Shown in pieces: positions 44,823 to 52,754 of a stretch of DNA of 64,000 nt. The DNA is from Leifsonia aquatica H1aii (GTDB lineage Bacteria > Actinomycetota > Actinomycetes > Actinomycetales > Microbacteriaceae): contig NZ_AYMR01000005.1 in assembly GCF_000633535.1 (NCBI RefSeq), positions 1 to 64,000 of the forward strand, written 5' to 3'. The stretch's first letter is position 1; each line of letters opens with the position of its first letter. The position numbers and the translations under genes were made by a program. The notes below the pieces were generated by a model. The model did no database searches, was not told the DNA's origin, and saw only the letters and a program-made list of their open reading frames with translations.

Positions 44823-45055
44823 GGGAAGGGAGTCCTTAGATGATGTCGCGATCCCGATGATCCACCGTCGCCGCGGGACGGTCGTCCCGAAGGTGTGAGA
44901 GTGCGGTCGACGGTGTGGAGAATCGCAGGAGATTCGTGTTGGCCGTGTCAGAGACGGCTGATGCGCGGGAGCCTGGATGTGGCGGTCCCGGGGAGCTCTC
45001 GCCCGATCACGAGGGGGTGGTCGGAGGGCGTTCGGCTCGGCGAAGGGTCGTCAGA
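44823..45055 (-). other. Long leader between the mini-ORF and the wHTH gene
   Basis: About 233 nt without a supportable gene. On the coding (minus) strand the part right after the mini-ORF stop (about 44995-45055) is C-rich and G-poor, which suits Rho loading. A piece of the GC-rich repeat (CGGGACGGTCGTCCCG) lies at 44874-44889. Confidence 0.4.
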
Positions 45056-45160
45056 TCAGCGACACATTCGGCAACACATGACGGAGTCGCGGCCGGCCAT
45101 CATCATGCCGGCATCCCCAAGGGCCTCGAAGGAGGTCAGGGTACGCGAATTGTCAGTCAT
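45056..45160 (-). CDS. Leaderless 34-codon ORF ending in a CC..C motif, candidate cysteine-responsive attenuator
   Basis: ATG to TGA, product starting MTDNSRTLTSFEALGDAG, then a Met-rich middle (MMMAGRDSV), and ending MCCRMCR. A TTTACT -10 box ends 6 nt before the ATG and TTGACA lies 18 nt further up, so the transcript should be leaderless. Three Cys codons sit in the last six, just before the stop. In mycobacteria, leaderless polycysteine ORFs stall or speed ribosomes with cysteine supply and so control downstream genes. The next gene on this strand is the orphan OmpR-type regulator 233 nt away. Alternatively it is a small functional peptide binding metal through its cysteines. Not in any family I recognise. 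Confidence 0.6.
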   Translation of the reverse strand: MTDNSRTLTSFEALGDAGMMMAGRDSVMCCRMCR

Positions 45161-45185
45161 GGTGGTAGTAAAGCGAACCATGACT
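45155..45185. promoter_or_regulatory. 9-13-9 inverted repeat bracketing the -10 box
   Basis: AGTCATGGT (45155-45163) and ACCATGACT (45177-45185) are perfect inverted copies separated by 13 nt. The centre holds the minus-strand TTTACT box and one arm covers the start codon of the mini-ORF. Candidate operator; it lies 55 nt beyond the upp stop, so it could also form a terminator hairpin for upp. Confidence 0.6.
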
Positions 45186-45196
45186 CGCGGTGTCAA
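45167..45196 (-). promoter_or_regulatory. Leaderless promoter of the mini-ORF / wHTH unit
   Basis: Minus strand: TTGACA (45191-45196), 18-nt spacer, TTTACT (45167-45172), then 6 nt to the ATG. The consensus -35 is among the best in the window. Confidence 0.7.
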
Positions 45197-45240
45197 ATCA
45201 TTACGGAATATTGCGAGGGTTCACACAGCCCCGCGGCGGC

Positions 45241-45873
45241 TCAGACGGTGCCGTAGAGACGATCGCCGGCGTCGCCGAGACCCGGCACGATGTACCCGTT
45301 CTCGTTGAGTCGCTCGTCCAGTGCGCCCAGCACGATCGTCACATTGCGGCCCTCGGTCGCCTTCTCCAGGGCCTCCAGCCCCTCCGGGGCGGCGAGGATG
45401 CAGATGGCGGTGACGTCGACGGCGTTGCGCTTGAAGAGGAAGTCGATCGCCGCGCCGAGCGACCCTCCGGTCGCCAGCATCGGATCGAGCACGAAGCACT
45501 GCCGGTCGGAGAGGTCGTGCGGCAGGCGCTCGGCGTACGTGGTCGGCTGGAACGTCTCCTCGTCCCGGGCCATGCCCAGGAACCCGACCTCGGCGGTCGG
45601 CATCAGCCTGACCATGCCCTCCAGCATCCCCAGGCCGGCCCGCAGGATCGGCACGACGAGCGGGCGCGGCTCGCTGATCGCGACGCCGGTGGTCGTGGTG
45701 ACGGGCGTCTCGATCTCGATCGGCTCGACGCGCACGGCGCGGGTCGCCTCGTAGGCGAGCAGCGTCACCAGCTCCTCGGTGAGTGCGCGGAACACGGGCG
45801 ACGGCGTGGTCTTGTCGCGGAGCACGGTCAGCTTGTGGGTGATGAGGGGGTGGTCCGCTACGTGCACTCGCAT
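45241..45873 (-). CDS. upp: Uracil phosphoribosyltransferase
   Basis: A 210-residue pyrimidine salvage enzyme converting uracil and PRPP to UMP. Family stretches: [43 protein letters not shown], and the PRPP loop [20 protein letters not shown]; the uracil site is [23 protein letters not shown] 45873 is 7 nt after a TAGCCT box (minus strand), fitting a leaderless mRNA; a longer reading from 45894 is unlikely. It diverges from tadA across 38 nt, a common actinobacterial arrangement. Confidence 0.95.
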   Translation of the reverse strand: MRVHVADHPLITHKLTVLRDKTTPSPVFRALTEELVTLLAYEATRAVRVEPIEIETPVTTTTGVAISEPRPLVVPILRAGLGMLEGMVRLMPTAEVGFLGMARDEETFQPTTYAERLPHDLSDRQCFVLDPMLATGGSLGAAIDFLFKRNAVDVTAICILAAPEGLEALEKATEGRNVTIVLGALDERLNENGYIVPGLGDAGDRLYGTV

Positions 45874-45911
45874 AGGCTCAAGGCTAGCCGACATCCCGCC
45901 TGGAGGAGCCT

Positions 45912-46379
45912 GTGTCCCTGTCCGTCCCCGCCGACTACGAGCAGTGGATGCGCCGCGCCGTCGCGGACGCCCGGCTCGCGTTCGGCACCGGGGACGTCCC
46001 GGTCGCGGCGATCGTGCTCGACGAGCACGGCGAGGTCATCGGCACCGGGCGCAACGAGCGCGAGCTGCACCACGACCCCACCGCGCACGCCGAGGTGCTC
46101 GCGCTCCGTCAGGCGGCGGCCGTGCGCGACGACTGGCATCTCGAGGGTTGCACCCTGATCGTCACCCTGGAGCCGTGCGTGATGTGCGCCGGCGCGGTGC
46201 TGGCCGCACGCGTCCCGACCGTCGTGTTCGGCGCGTGGGACGAGAAGGCGGGGGCCGCCGGCTCGGTCTACGACGTGCTGCGCGACCGTCGGCTCAACCA
46301 CCGGGTCGAGGTCTTCGCCGGGGTGCTGGCCGAGGAGTGCGCCGAGCTGCTGCTCGACTTCTTCCGCGCCAAGCGCTGA
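45912..46379 (+). CDS. tadA: tRNA-specific adenosine deaminase
   Basis: A 155-residue zinc enzyme converting the wobble adenosine of tRNA-Arg(ACG) to inosine. The zinc site is His59 with catalytic Glu61 (HAEVLALR) and Cys89/Cys92 ([11 protein letters not shown]). [31 protein letters not shown] and [14 protein letters not shown] are family segments. GTG start with GGAGG at good spacing. Confidence 0.94.
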   Translation: MSLSVPADYEQWMRRAVADARLAFGTGDVPVAAIVLDEHGEVIGTGRNERELHHDPTAHAEVLALRQAAAVRDDWHLEGCTLIVTLEPCVMCAGAVLAARVPTVVFGAWDEKAGAAGSVYDVLRDRRLNHRVEVFAGVLAEECAELLLDFFRAKR

Positions 46380-46426
46380 GGCTTCTTCCGCGCCACGCGC
46401 TGACGCGCCGGCACGCTCGCGCCGCG

Positions 46427-47143
46427 TCAGCGGGGCAGCTGCTCCAGCCACTCCGAGAACGCCGCGCGGGAGGCCTCCTGCATCCGCGCCGAGTACAGTT
46501 CCCGGTCGCGGCGCAGGGCGTCGGGATCGATCGCCTGCTCGTCCAGCTCGTTGTATCCGTCCGAGACCCAGGTCTCATGCATCTCGTCGGTGACCTCGGG
46601 GTGGAACTGCACGGCCAGTGCGAAGTCGCCGATCGCGAACGCCTCGTTGGAGTAATCGCTCGACGAGGCCAACCGGGTCGCCCGCTCGGGCAGCTCGAAC
46701 GTGTCGCCGTGCCACTCCACCACCGGCACCCCCTCGAAGTGGCGGATCGGGGAGGCCGCACCGGCCTCCGTCGCCTCGACGCGGCGGTAACCGATCTGGG
46801 TGGTGTCGCCCTTGTAGACGCGCTCGCCGAGCGCGCCCGCCATCAGCTGTGCGCCCAGGCACACCCCGAGGGTCGGGCGCTCCGCGTCCAACCGCTCGCG
46901 CAGCAGGGTCTTCTCCGCCTCCAGGAACGGGAACTCCTCGGTCTGGTAGGCGCCCATCTCGCCGCCGAGCACGACCACCAGATCGGCCTCGCCCGGGTCG
47001 ATCGCGGCCACGTCCTCCGGCGTGCGCACCTCGACCACGCGCACGGCGTACCCGTGCTCCTCCAGGGTGGGGCCGATGTTGCCGAGGTGGATGGTCGGGT
47101 CGTGCTGCAGGACGAGCGCGGTGCGGGAGGCGGTGCCGGTCAC
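46427..47143 (-). CDS. Class I glutamine amidotransferase-like protein
   Basis: A 238-residue protein of the GMP-synthase-like amidotransferase group. The triad is intact: Cys in LGVCLGAQLMAGALG, then His and Glu in AVQFHPEV. VLVVLGG-like EADLVVVLGGEMGAY precedes. Stand-alone members act as gamma-glutamyl hydrolases or have unknown acceptors. GTG start overlaps the cation transporter gene by 4 nt. No synthetase partner is nearby. Confidence 0.9.
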   Translation of the reverse strand: MTGTASRTALVLQHDPTIHLGNIGPTLEEHGYAVRVVEVRTPEDVAAIDPGEADLVVVLGGEMGAYQTEEFPFLEAEKTLLRERLDAERPTLGVCLGAQLMAGALGERVYKGDTTQIGYRRVEATEAGAASPIRHFEGVPVVEWHGDTFELPERATRLASSSDYSNEAFAIGDFALAVQFHPEVTDEMHETWVSDGYNELDEQAIDPDALRRDRELYSARMQEASRAAFSEWLEQLPR

Positions 47144-48102
47144 TCCAGGCCCTTCAGGATGATGGTGTCGGTGGCGGGGTGCGCCTCGTTGGGGTCGATC
47201 CAGACGTCGGGCTCGATGTAGATCACCCGGGCCGCCGGGACGGCATCCCGGATGCGCCGCTCGACCGTGTCGATCGCGGCGGCCACGTCGGCCAGCCGCT
47301 GCTCGCCCGGGACGGCCAGCTTCGCGGCGACCATCAGCTCGTCCGGGCCGAGGTAGAGCGTCTTCATGTGGATGATGCGCTCGACCTCGCCGCCGCCGAG
47401 GATCGCGCCCTCGATCGCGGCGACGTCGGCGTCGCTCGCGCCTTCGCCGACCAGGAGGCTCTTGGTCTCGATGCCGAGGATGACCGCGACCACGATCAGC
47501 AGCGCGCCGATGAGGAGCGTGCCGACCGCATCCCACACGCCGTTGCCGGTGAGGACGGTGAGGCCGACGCCGATGAAGGCGAACACCAGACCGGTCAGGG
47601 CGGCCACATCCTCCAGCAGCACGACCGGCAGCTCGGGGGCCTTCGCGCGGCGCACGAACTGCGGCCACGACATGCCCTTCTTGTGCGGGCGCGACTCGTG
47701 CACGGCGGTGCGCAGCGAGAACGATTCCAGTCCGATCGCGATCAGCAGCACCAGGACCGGCAGCCACCAGTTGTCGAGCGGGTGCGGGTTCGCCAGCTTC
47801 TCGAAGCCCTCGTAGAGCGAGAACACGCCGCCGACGGAGAACAGGATGATCGAGACGACGAACGCGTAGACGTAGCGCTCCCGGCCGTAGCCGAACGGGT
47901 GCTCCCTGTCCGCCTGGCGCTTCGCCTTGCGGCCGCCGAGCAGCAGGAGCAGCTGGTTGCCGGAGTCGGCGAGCGAGTGCACACCCTCGGCGAGCATCGA
48001 CGAGGAGCCCGAGAAGAACCAGGCGATGAACTTCGTCAGCGCGATCCCGAGGTTCGCGGAGAACGCCGCAACGATCGCCCTGGTGCCTCCTGATGCGCTC
48101 AT
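47140..48102 (-). CDS. Cation diffusion facilitator (CDF) family metal exporter
   Basis: A 320-residue membrane exporter of Zn2+, Fe2+, Mn2+ or similar ions in exchange for protons. Helix 2 holds the metal-site pattern SMLAEGVHSLADSGNQ (His/Asp), and helix 5 has LLEDVAALTGLV (Glu/Asp). A Lys/Arg-rich loop (GGRKAKRQADREHPFGYGRERYVYAF) is the family signature. The C-terminal ~80 residues form the cytosolic dimer domain (VERRIRDAVPAARVIYIEPDVWID). The ATG is 6 nt after TAGGAT on the minus strand and diverges from proC across only 22 nt. Confidence 0.93.
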   Translation of the reverse strand: MSASGGTRAIVAAFSANLGIALTKFIAWFFSGSSSMLAEGVHSLADSGNQLLLLLGGRKAKRQADREHPFGYGRERYVYAFVVSIILFSVGGVFSLYEGFEKLANPHPLDNWWLPVLVLLIAIGLESFSLRTAVHESRPHKKGMSWPQFVRRAKAPELPVVLLEDVAALTGLVFAFIGVGLTVLTGNGVWDAVGTLLIGALLIVVAVILGIETKSLLVGEGASDADVAAIEGAILGGGEVERIIHMKTLYLGPDELMVAAKLAVPGEQRLADVAAAIDTVERRIRDAVPAARVIYIEPDVWIDPNEAHPATDTIILKGLE

Positions 48103-48108
48103 ATCCTC

Positions 48109-48118
48109 ATCCTAGGAT
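48109..48118. promoter_or_regulatory. Interlocked divergent -10 boxes for the CDF gene and proC
   Basis: The 10-bp palindrome ATCCTAGGAT contains TAGGAT on both strands (minus 48109-48114, plus 48113-48118). Each ends exactly 6 nt before its ATG (48102 and 48125). The two leaderless promoters therefore share bases and cannot be occupied at once. Confidence 0.75.
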
Positions 48119-48124
48119 GGCCGC

Positions 48125-48973
48125 ATGACCGACACGCAGAACGTGACGTTGCCCACCATCGCGATGCTCGGAGCCGGCTCCATGGGCCGCGCCATCCTCT
48201 CCGGACTGCTCGCCCCGGGCGTCAGCGTCGCGGGCGGGGTGCGCGTGACCAACCGCTCCGCCGCCCGTGCCGCCGAACTCGCGGACACCCCCGGCGTCAC
48301 CGCCTTCGCCACGGACGACGACCCCGAGGCGAACCGTCGCGCGGTCGAGGGCGCGGAGATCGTCATCGTCGCGGTGAAGCCCGCCATGGTCCCGGATCTG
48401 CTGCGCGAGATCTCGTCGTCGCTCACGCCCGGCGCCGTCATCGTCAGCGTGGCGGCCGGCGTCACCATCGCGACGTTCGAGTCGTTGCTGCCCGCGTCCG
48501 TCTCCGTCGTCCGGTCCATGCCGAACACGCCGGCGGTCGTCGGCAAGGCCGTCACCGGCATCAGCGCGGGCACTCGCAGCGAGCCGGAGGACCTCGCCCT
48601 CGTGCGCGCCCTCTTCGAGACCGTCGGCCAGGTCGTCGAGGTGCCCGAGTCGCAGCTGGACGCGCTCAGCACCATCTCCGGGTCCGGTCCCGCGTACGTC
48701 TTCCTGCTCATCGAGGCGCTGACGGAGGCCGCCGTCGCCAAGGGCTTCAGCCCCGAGCAGGCCGCCATCCTCGTGAACGGCACCTTCCTCGGCGCGTCGG
48801 AGCTGCTGGCCGCCTCGGACGAGGAGCCGGCCGAGCTGCGCCGCCGCGTCACAAGCCCCAAGGGCACCACCGAGCGCGCCGTCGCCGTCCTCCAGGAGGC
48901 CGACCTCCCCGCCCTCTTCGCCCGCGCCACCGACGCCGCCCTCGCCCGCGCCCGCGAACTCGCCGCCGGCTGA
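48125..48973 (+). CDS. proC: Pyrroline-5-carboxylate reductase
   Basis: A 282-residue NADPH-dependent enzyme for the last step of proline synthesis. The Rossmann start is IAMLGAGSMGRAILSGLL. VVRSMPNTPAVVGKAVTGI and LDALSTISGSGPAYVFLLIEALTEAAVAKG are diagnostic of ProC; GTFLGASELLAASDEEPAELRRRVTSPKGTT forms the C-terminal substrate site. Leaderless start. Last residues are Ala/Arg-rich. It stands apart from other proline genes. Confidence 0.95.
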   Translation: MTDTQNVTLPTIAMLGAGSMGRAILSGLLAPGVSVAGGVRVTNRSAARAAELADTPGVTAFATDDDPEANRRAVEGAEIVIVAVKPAMVPDLLREISSSLTPGAVIVSVAAGVTIATFESLLPASVSVVRSMPNTPAVVGKAVTGISAGTRSEPEDLALVRALFETVGQVVEVPESQLDALSTISGSGPAYVFLLIEALTEAAVAKGFSPEQAAILVNGTFLGASELLAASDEEPAELRRRVTSPKGTTERAVAVLQEADLPALFARATDAALARARELAAG

Positions 48974-49009
48974 CCCCCCCGCCCACGGCATCCGCCGACT
49001 ACACAAAAA

Positions 49010-49056
49010 GTAGGGTCAAAACCGCCGAGTACGCAGAGATTTCGTGTACTCGTCGG
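49010..49056. repeat. GAGTACGC palindromic repeat family, copy 2 (47 bp)
   Basis: Matches copy 3 (50007-50053) at 43 of 47 positions and in the same orientation. Its arms CCGCCGAGTACGC (49022-49034) and GTGTACTCGTCGG (49044-49056) pair at 11 of 13 positions. It lies between convergent proC and the AbiEi/DUF559-like gene. Confidence 0.85.
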
Positions 49057-49935
49057 CTACTTGCCCGCAGCGCGGCGAAGGGCGACGCGAACCCGGCGGG
49101 CGGCGTCGGCGAAATCGTCGCCTCCGGTGACGAAGACGACGTACCAGCCGCGATCGGCCAGCCACTCGCGTCGTTCGATGTCCTTCCGGTAGGCGGCGGC
49201 CGTCGCGCGATGGTGGTCGCCTAGGTATTCGACCGCGACCTGGTACGACGGGAAGGCGAGGTCGATCATGGCGCCGACGCGCCCGTCCCGACCCTCGATC
49301 CGGTAGTTCGGTTCGCAGGGTGGGAGGCCCGCGTCCTCCAGCGCGAGCCGCAGGCGCGTCTCTTGAGGAGAGAGCGACCCGTACCTCACGCGTTCGGCAG
49401 CACTCCGCAACTGCCGCACTCCTCGGTGGCTCCCGAAACGGTGGAGGGCGCCTTCCAGTTGCTGCCGCGTCGCAGGCGGTGCTGACCCGCTGTAAGGCTC
49501 ATCGCCAGTGATCAGGAAGTCTCCGGCGACGATGAGGTCTTCTACGCCGAGGCACGTCCCGAGTTGGATCCACGTGTCCTCGGGAGAGAAGACCCGAAGA
49601 CCGTCGACGGACACGATGCGCTGGCCGTTGGATGTCAGCTGATGGGACCGCATGCCGCCGCGTCGCGGCGGCCTGTCGGGATCGAGGACGCTCACCTCGA
49701 CGGAGTCGGGTCGGAGGCGCCGCGGGAGCGGGATGCCATGCAGAACGGCCGCCGAGCGGTGGGAGAACGCGGCCCGAGGCGGCAGGGCAGGCACCGCCGC
49801 CCGGCAGAGTTCGGCGTGCGTCGACGGAGCCCGTTCTGTGCGCACGCCGTGGAACGGCCGGTGGTAGCGCGAGCTGTACAGACTCGCGCGAGGGAATCCG
49901 ACGGCCAACGCATCCCCGGTTCTGATCGCATCCAT
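49057..49935 (-). CDS. AbiEi/DUF559-like protein (endonuclease-fold C-terminus)
   Basis: A 292-residue protein of a group common in Microbacteriaceae. The N-terminal half resembles the AbiEi antitoxin type: ASLYSSRYHRPFHGVR, AFSHRSAAVLHGIPLPRR, VSVDGLRVFSPEDTWIQLG. The C-terminal ~100 residues have a very-short-patch-repair/restriction-like nuclease core: LRLALEDAGLPPCEPNYRI, MIDLAFPSYQVAVEYLGDHH and IERREWLADRGWYVVFVT. The Asp, Glu and following residues fit a PD-(D/E)xK-like site. No toxin partner (AbiEii) is adjacent. ATG 49935 has GGTGAGGGG directly upstream. Function unproven; related copies of a palindromic repeat flank it. Confidence 0.72.
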   Translation of the reverse strand: MDAIRTGDALAVGFPRASLYSSRYHRPFHGVRTERAPSTHAELCRAAVPALPPRAAFSHRSAAVLHGIPLPRRLRPDSVEVSVLDPDRPPRRGGMRSHQLTSNGQRIVSVDGLRVFSPEDTWIQLGTCLGVEDLIVAGDFLITGDEPYSGSAPPATRQQLEGALHRFGSHRGVRQLRSAAERVRYGSLSPQETRLRLALEDAGLPPCEPNYRIEGRDGRVGAMIDLAFPSYQVAVEYLGDHHRATAAAYRKDIERREWLADRGWYVVFVTGGDDFADAARRVRVALRRAAGK

Positions 49936-50006
49936 CCCCTCACCCAACCGGACGGGCGAACCTCTCGCAGATTCTCTCCACAGCCCTGTCCGCGAGTACG
50001 CAGAAT

Positions 50007-50053
50007 GTGGGGTGAAAACCGCCGAGTACGCAGAGAATTCGTGTACTCGGCGG
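50007..50053. repeat. GAGTACGC palindromic repeat family, copy 3 (47 bp)
   Basis: Arms CCGCCGAGTACGC (50019-50031) and GTGTACTCGGCGG (50041-50053) pair at 12 of 13 positions around AGAGAATTC. A further partial GCGAGTACGCAGAAT lies just upstream (49992-50006). It sits directly after the stop of the potassium-uptake gene ktrA. Confidence 0.85.
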
Positions 50054-50058
50054 GCGGG

Positions 50059-50730
50059 TTAGGAGTCGAGGGCGGCGAAGCGTTCGATGTCGGCGGAGGT
50101 GCCGGAGATGATGATGAGGTCGTGGTTGGAGACGACGGTCTCGGCGGTGGCGTAGGTGAACGGCTTGCCCGGGCTCTTCACGCCGACGACGGTGATGTTG
50201 TACTTGCTGCGCACGCCCGACTCGGTCAGGTTGAGGCCGCGGATGGGCTTCGGCGGGTACATCTTCACGAGCGCGAAGTCGTCGTCGAACTCGATGAAGT
50301 CGAGCATGCGCCCGGAGACCAGGTGGGCCACGCGCTCGCCGGCCTCCGCCTCCGGGTAGATCACGTGGTTGGCGCCGATGCGCTCCAGGATCTTGCCGTG
50401 CGACTGGGAGATGGCCTTCGCCCAGATCTGGGGCACCTTGAGGTCGACGAGGTTGGCTGTGATGAGCACGCTGGCCTCGATGGAGGAGCCGACGGCGACG
50501 ACGCCGATGGAGAAGTCCTCCGCGCCGATCTGCCGCAGGGTCTCGATCGAGCGCGCGTCCGCCTGGACGGTGTGGGTGACGCGGTCGGCCCACTTCTGCA
50601 CCAGGCCGGCGTCGGTGTCGATGGCCAGGACCTCCCGGCCGAGGCGGTCGAGCTGGCCGGCCGTCGCCGCTCCGAACCGGCCGAGGCCGATCACCAGGAC
50701 GGGGGCGTTGTGCTTGATCCGGTCAACCAA
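50059..50730 (-). CDS. ktrA: Potassium uptake regulatory subunit, KtrA/TrkA family
   Basis: A 223-residue cytosolic RCK protein that gates the KtrB-type channel. The N-terminal nucleotide domain reads VLVIGLGRFGAATAGQLDRLGREVLAIDTD, followed by VVAVGSSIEASVLITANLVDL. The C-terminal RCK_C domain is about residues 140-223 (LVKMYPPKPIRGLNLTESGVRSKYNITVVGV). The length matches KtrA rather than double-length TrkA. Start TTG overlaps the end of the channel gene by 8 nt. ATP/ADP and cyclic-di-AMP binding are family properties, not visible here. Confidence 0.92.
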   Translation of the reverse strand: MVDRIKHNAPVLVIGLGRFGAATAGQLDRLGREVLAIDTDAGLVQKWADRVTHTVQADARSIETLRQIGAEDFSIGVVAVGSSIEASVLITANLVDLKVPQIWAKAISQSHGKILERIGANHVIYPEAEAGERVAHLVSGRMLDFIEFDDDFALVKMYPPKPIRGLNLTESGVRSKYNITVVGVKSPGKPFTYATAETVVSNHDLIIISGTSADIERFAALDS

Positions 50731-52159
50731 CGAGCGGCCTCTCCTCGGGGTTCTGGTACAGCTGCTTGCGCTGGCTCTGCGCCAGCGCTGCGGCGAGTGT
50801 CACTGTACCAACGCGCCCGCAGAACATGGTGGCCGCCAGCACGTAGACGCCCGCGTCGGGCAGCTTCTCCGTGAGCCCGGTGGAGAGCCCGCAGGTCGCG
50901 AACGCCGAGATGACGTCGAACAGGACGTGGTCCAGCGGCGCCTTGGTGATCTGCAGGATCAGGATGCACGACACCGCGACGATCGTCGCGCCCCACAGCG
51001 CGACGGCGACCGACAGTCGCAGCACGTCGACGGGGATGCGGCGCCGGAACGCGTCCATCGACTCCACCCCGCGTGCCTCGGCGACCGCCGCCAGGAACAG
51101 CACGGCCAGCGTGCCGACCTTGATCCCGCCCGCGGTGGAGGCGGATCCGCCGCCGATGAACATCAGCATGTCGGTGACCAGCAGGCTCGACCCGTTCAGT
51201 TGGCTGATGTCGATGGTCGAGAAGCCGCCTGAGCGCGCCATGGTCGACAGGAAGAACGACTGGAAGACGGTGTGGCCGGCATCCAGATGCCCGAAGGTCT
51301 TGGGGTTGTTGTACTCGAGGACGATGTAGAGCAGGGCGCCGGCGACGAGCAGGATCACCGAGGTCAGCAGCGTCAGCTTCACGTGGATGGACCAGCGCCG
51401 CCGCTTCTTGCGCAGGTTGGACGCGATGGCGAGGATCACCGGGAAGCCGATCGCCCCCAGGAACACGCCGATCATCAGCGCGCCGAGGAACCAGTAGTCG
51501 TCGGCGAACGGGGTCAGCCCCTCCACGTTGGGCGCGAATCCGGTGTTCGTGAAGGCCATGGCCGAGTAATAGAGGCTCTCCCAGAGGGCCGAGCCGAACG
51601 GCATCCCGGCGATCAGCATCCGCGGCAGGAGCAGCACGGCGACGAGCCCCTCGATGACCACCATGCTGAGCGCGACGGTGGTGAGCAGCTTGCCCACCTC
51701 GCCGAGGCGCACCGCCTGGCCTTCGGCGACGGGGCCGGCGTGGATGCGCAGCGGGTTGCTGTCGCTGGCGGCCATGAGCTTGGCGCGCAGCCCCAGTCGC
51801 CGGGAGATGATCAGGCCCAGGATGCTCGCCATCGTGAGCACGCCGACGGCGCCGATCTGCACGCCCAGGTAGACGAGCAGGTGCCCGAACACCGACCAGT
51901 GCGTCGCCATGTCGACGGTCGACAGCCCGGTGACGCAGATCACCGACACCGCGGTGAAGAGGGCGTCGGCGAGGGGAGTGGTCGTGCCCTTCACCGTCGC
52001 GATCGGCAGGGAGAACAGGAGGGTGAAGATCAGGATCAGGAGGGTGAAGACCAGGATCGCGAAGCGCGACGGGCTGCGGGACGCGAATCCGTTGATCGCG
52101 CCGCGCACCCGGTCCAGGGGAGCGGTGGTCCTGCGCCGGACCGCCGGGGTCGTAGCCAT
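50723..52159 (-). CDS. ktrB: Potassium uptake channel subunit, KtrB/TrkH family
   Basis: A 478-residue membrane protein with four M1-P-M2 repeats. The four selectivity-loop Gly stretches are VICVTGLSTVD, MAFTNTGFAPN, ARSGGFSTID and FATCGLSTGL, all with the expected Gly. It conducts K+ under control of the following KtrA. The start at ATG 52159 (MATTPAVRRR) has GGGAGGGAACGG upstream; the open frame continues to 53005 but that part is not a sensible protein. Confidence 0.93.
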   Translation of the reverse strand: MATTPAVRRRTTAPLDRVRGAINGFASRSPSRFAILVFTLLILIFTLLFSLPIATVKGTTTPLADALFTAVSVICVTGLSTVDMATHWSVFGHLLVYLGVQIGAVGVLTMASILGLIISRRLGLRAKLMAASDSNPLRIHAGPVAEGQAVRLGEVGKLLTTVALSMVVIEGLVAVLLLPRMLIAGMPFGSALWESLYYSAMAFTNTGFAPNVEGLTPFADDYWFLGALMIGVFLGAIGFPVILAIASNLRKKRRRWSIHVKLTLLTSVILLVAGALLYIVLEYNNPKTFGHLDAGHTVFQSFFLSTMARSGGFSTIDISQLNGSSLLVTDMLMFIGGGSASTAGGIKVGTLAVLFLAAVAEARGVESMDAFRRRIPVDVLRLSVAVALWGATIVAVSCILILQITKAPLDHVLFDVISAFATCGLSTGLTEKLPDAGVYVLAATMFCGRVGTVTLAAALAQSQRKQLYQNPEERPLVG

Positions 52160-52225
52160 CGTCCGTTCCCTCCCACCGAAGCTTCGGACATGGTACTCCG
52201 CCTGTGGAGTGACTAGCCTGGGGGG

Positions 52226-52648
52226 ATGGCCGACATCTTCGACGTGATCGCCGACCCCACGCGGCGCGAAATCCTCCGCGTGCTGCTCGACCGGCATTCG
52301 GAGGCGGCGGACGGCGTCGGCGAGATCTCGGTCTCGGAGATCGTCTCGACCCTCGAGCTCAGTCAGCCCACGGTGTCGAAGCACCTCAAGGTGCTGCGGG
52401 AGGCCGGGCTCGTCTCGGTGCGCGAAGAGGGCCAGCACCGGTATTACCGGCTGGACGCGACGCCGTTGGAGCTGGTGGAGGATTGGGTGATCCCGTTCAC
52501 CGCGGCGGACGTCGACGCGGCGGCGCTCTCGGCCCAGCTGGCGGAGGAGACCCGCGAGTTCGCCAGCACCGTCGGCAAGGTGCTCGCCGACACCCGGCAC
52601 GCGGTGACGAACGCGACCGAGCGCGTCACCAAGTGGCGTCGGGACTGA
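52226..52648 (+). CDS. ArsR family transcriptional regulator
   Basis: A 140-residue winged-helix regulator. IFDVIADPTRREILRVLL, VSEIVSTLELSQPTVSKHLKVLREAGLVSVREEGQHRYYRL is the ArsR DNA-binding domain. No metal-binding Cys motif is visible (no cysteine in the protein), so it is not a classic metal sensor. TAGCCT lies 6 nt before the ATG (leaderless). It diverges from ktrB; whether it controls potassium uptake is unknown. Confidence 0.92.
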   Translation: MADIFDVIADPTRREILRVLLDRHSEAADGVGEISVSEIVSTLELSQPTVSKHLKVLREAGLVSVREEGQHRYYRLDATPLELVEDWVIPFTAADVDAAALSAQLAEETREFASTVGKVLADTRHAVTNATERVTKWRRD

Positions 52649-52754
52649 GCCGGACCTCCCGACCCCGGCGCTTGCCGTGGATGCCCGCAGCCGCATAGAG
52701 TGCCTGTCACCCGCCATGACACCCGAGTACCATGGCGGCCGGAGAGGTACGGCG

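Noticed and set aside
49010-50053. Insertion sequence bounded by terminal repeats
   Set aside because: The repeats are direct, internally palindromic, lie at gene 3' ends and have a third copy elsewhere. The enclosed gene is not a transposase and no target-site duplication is visible.
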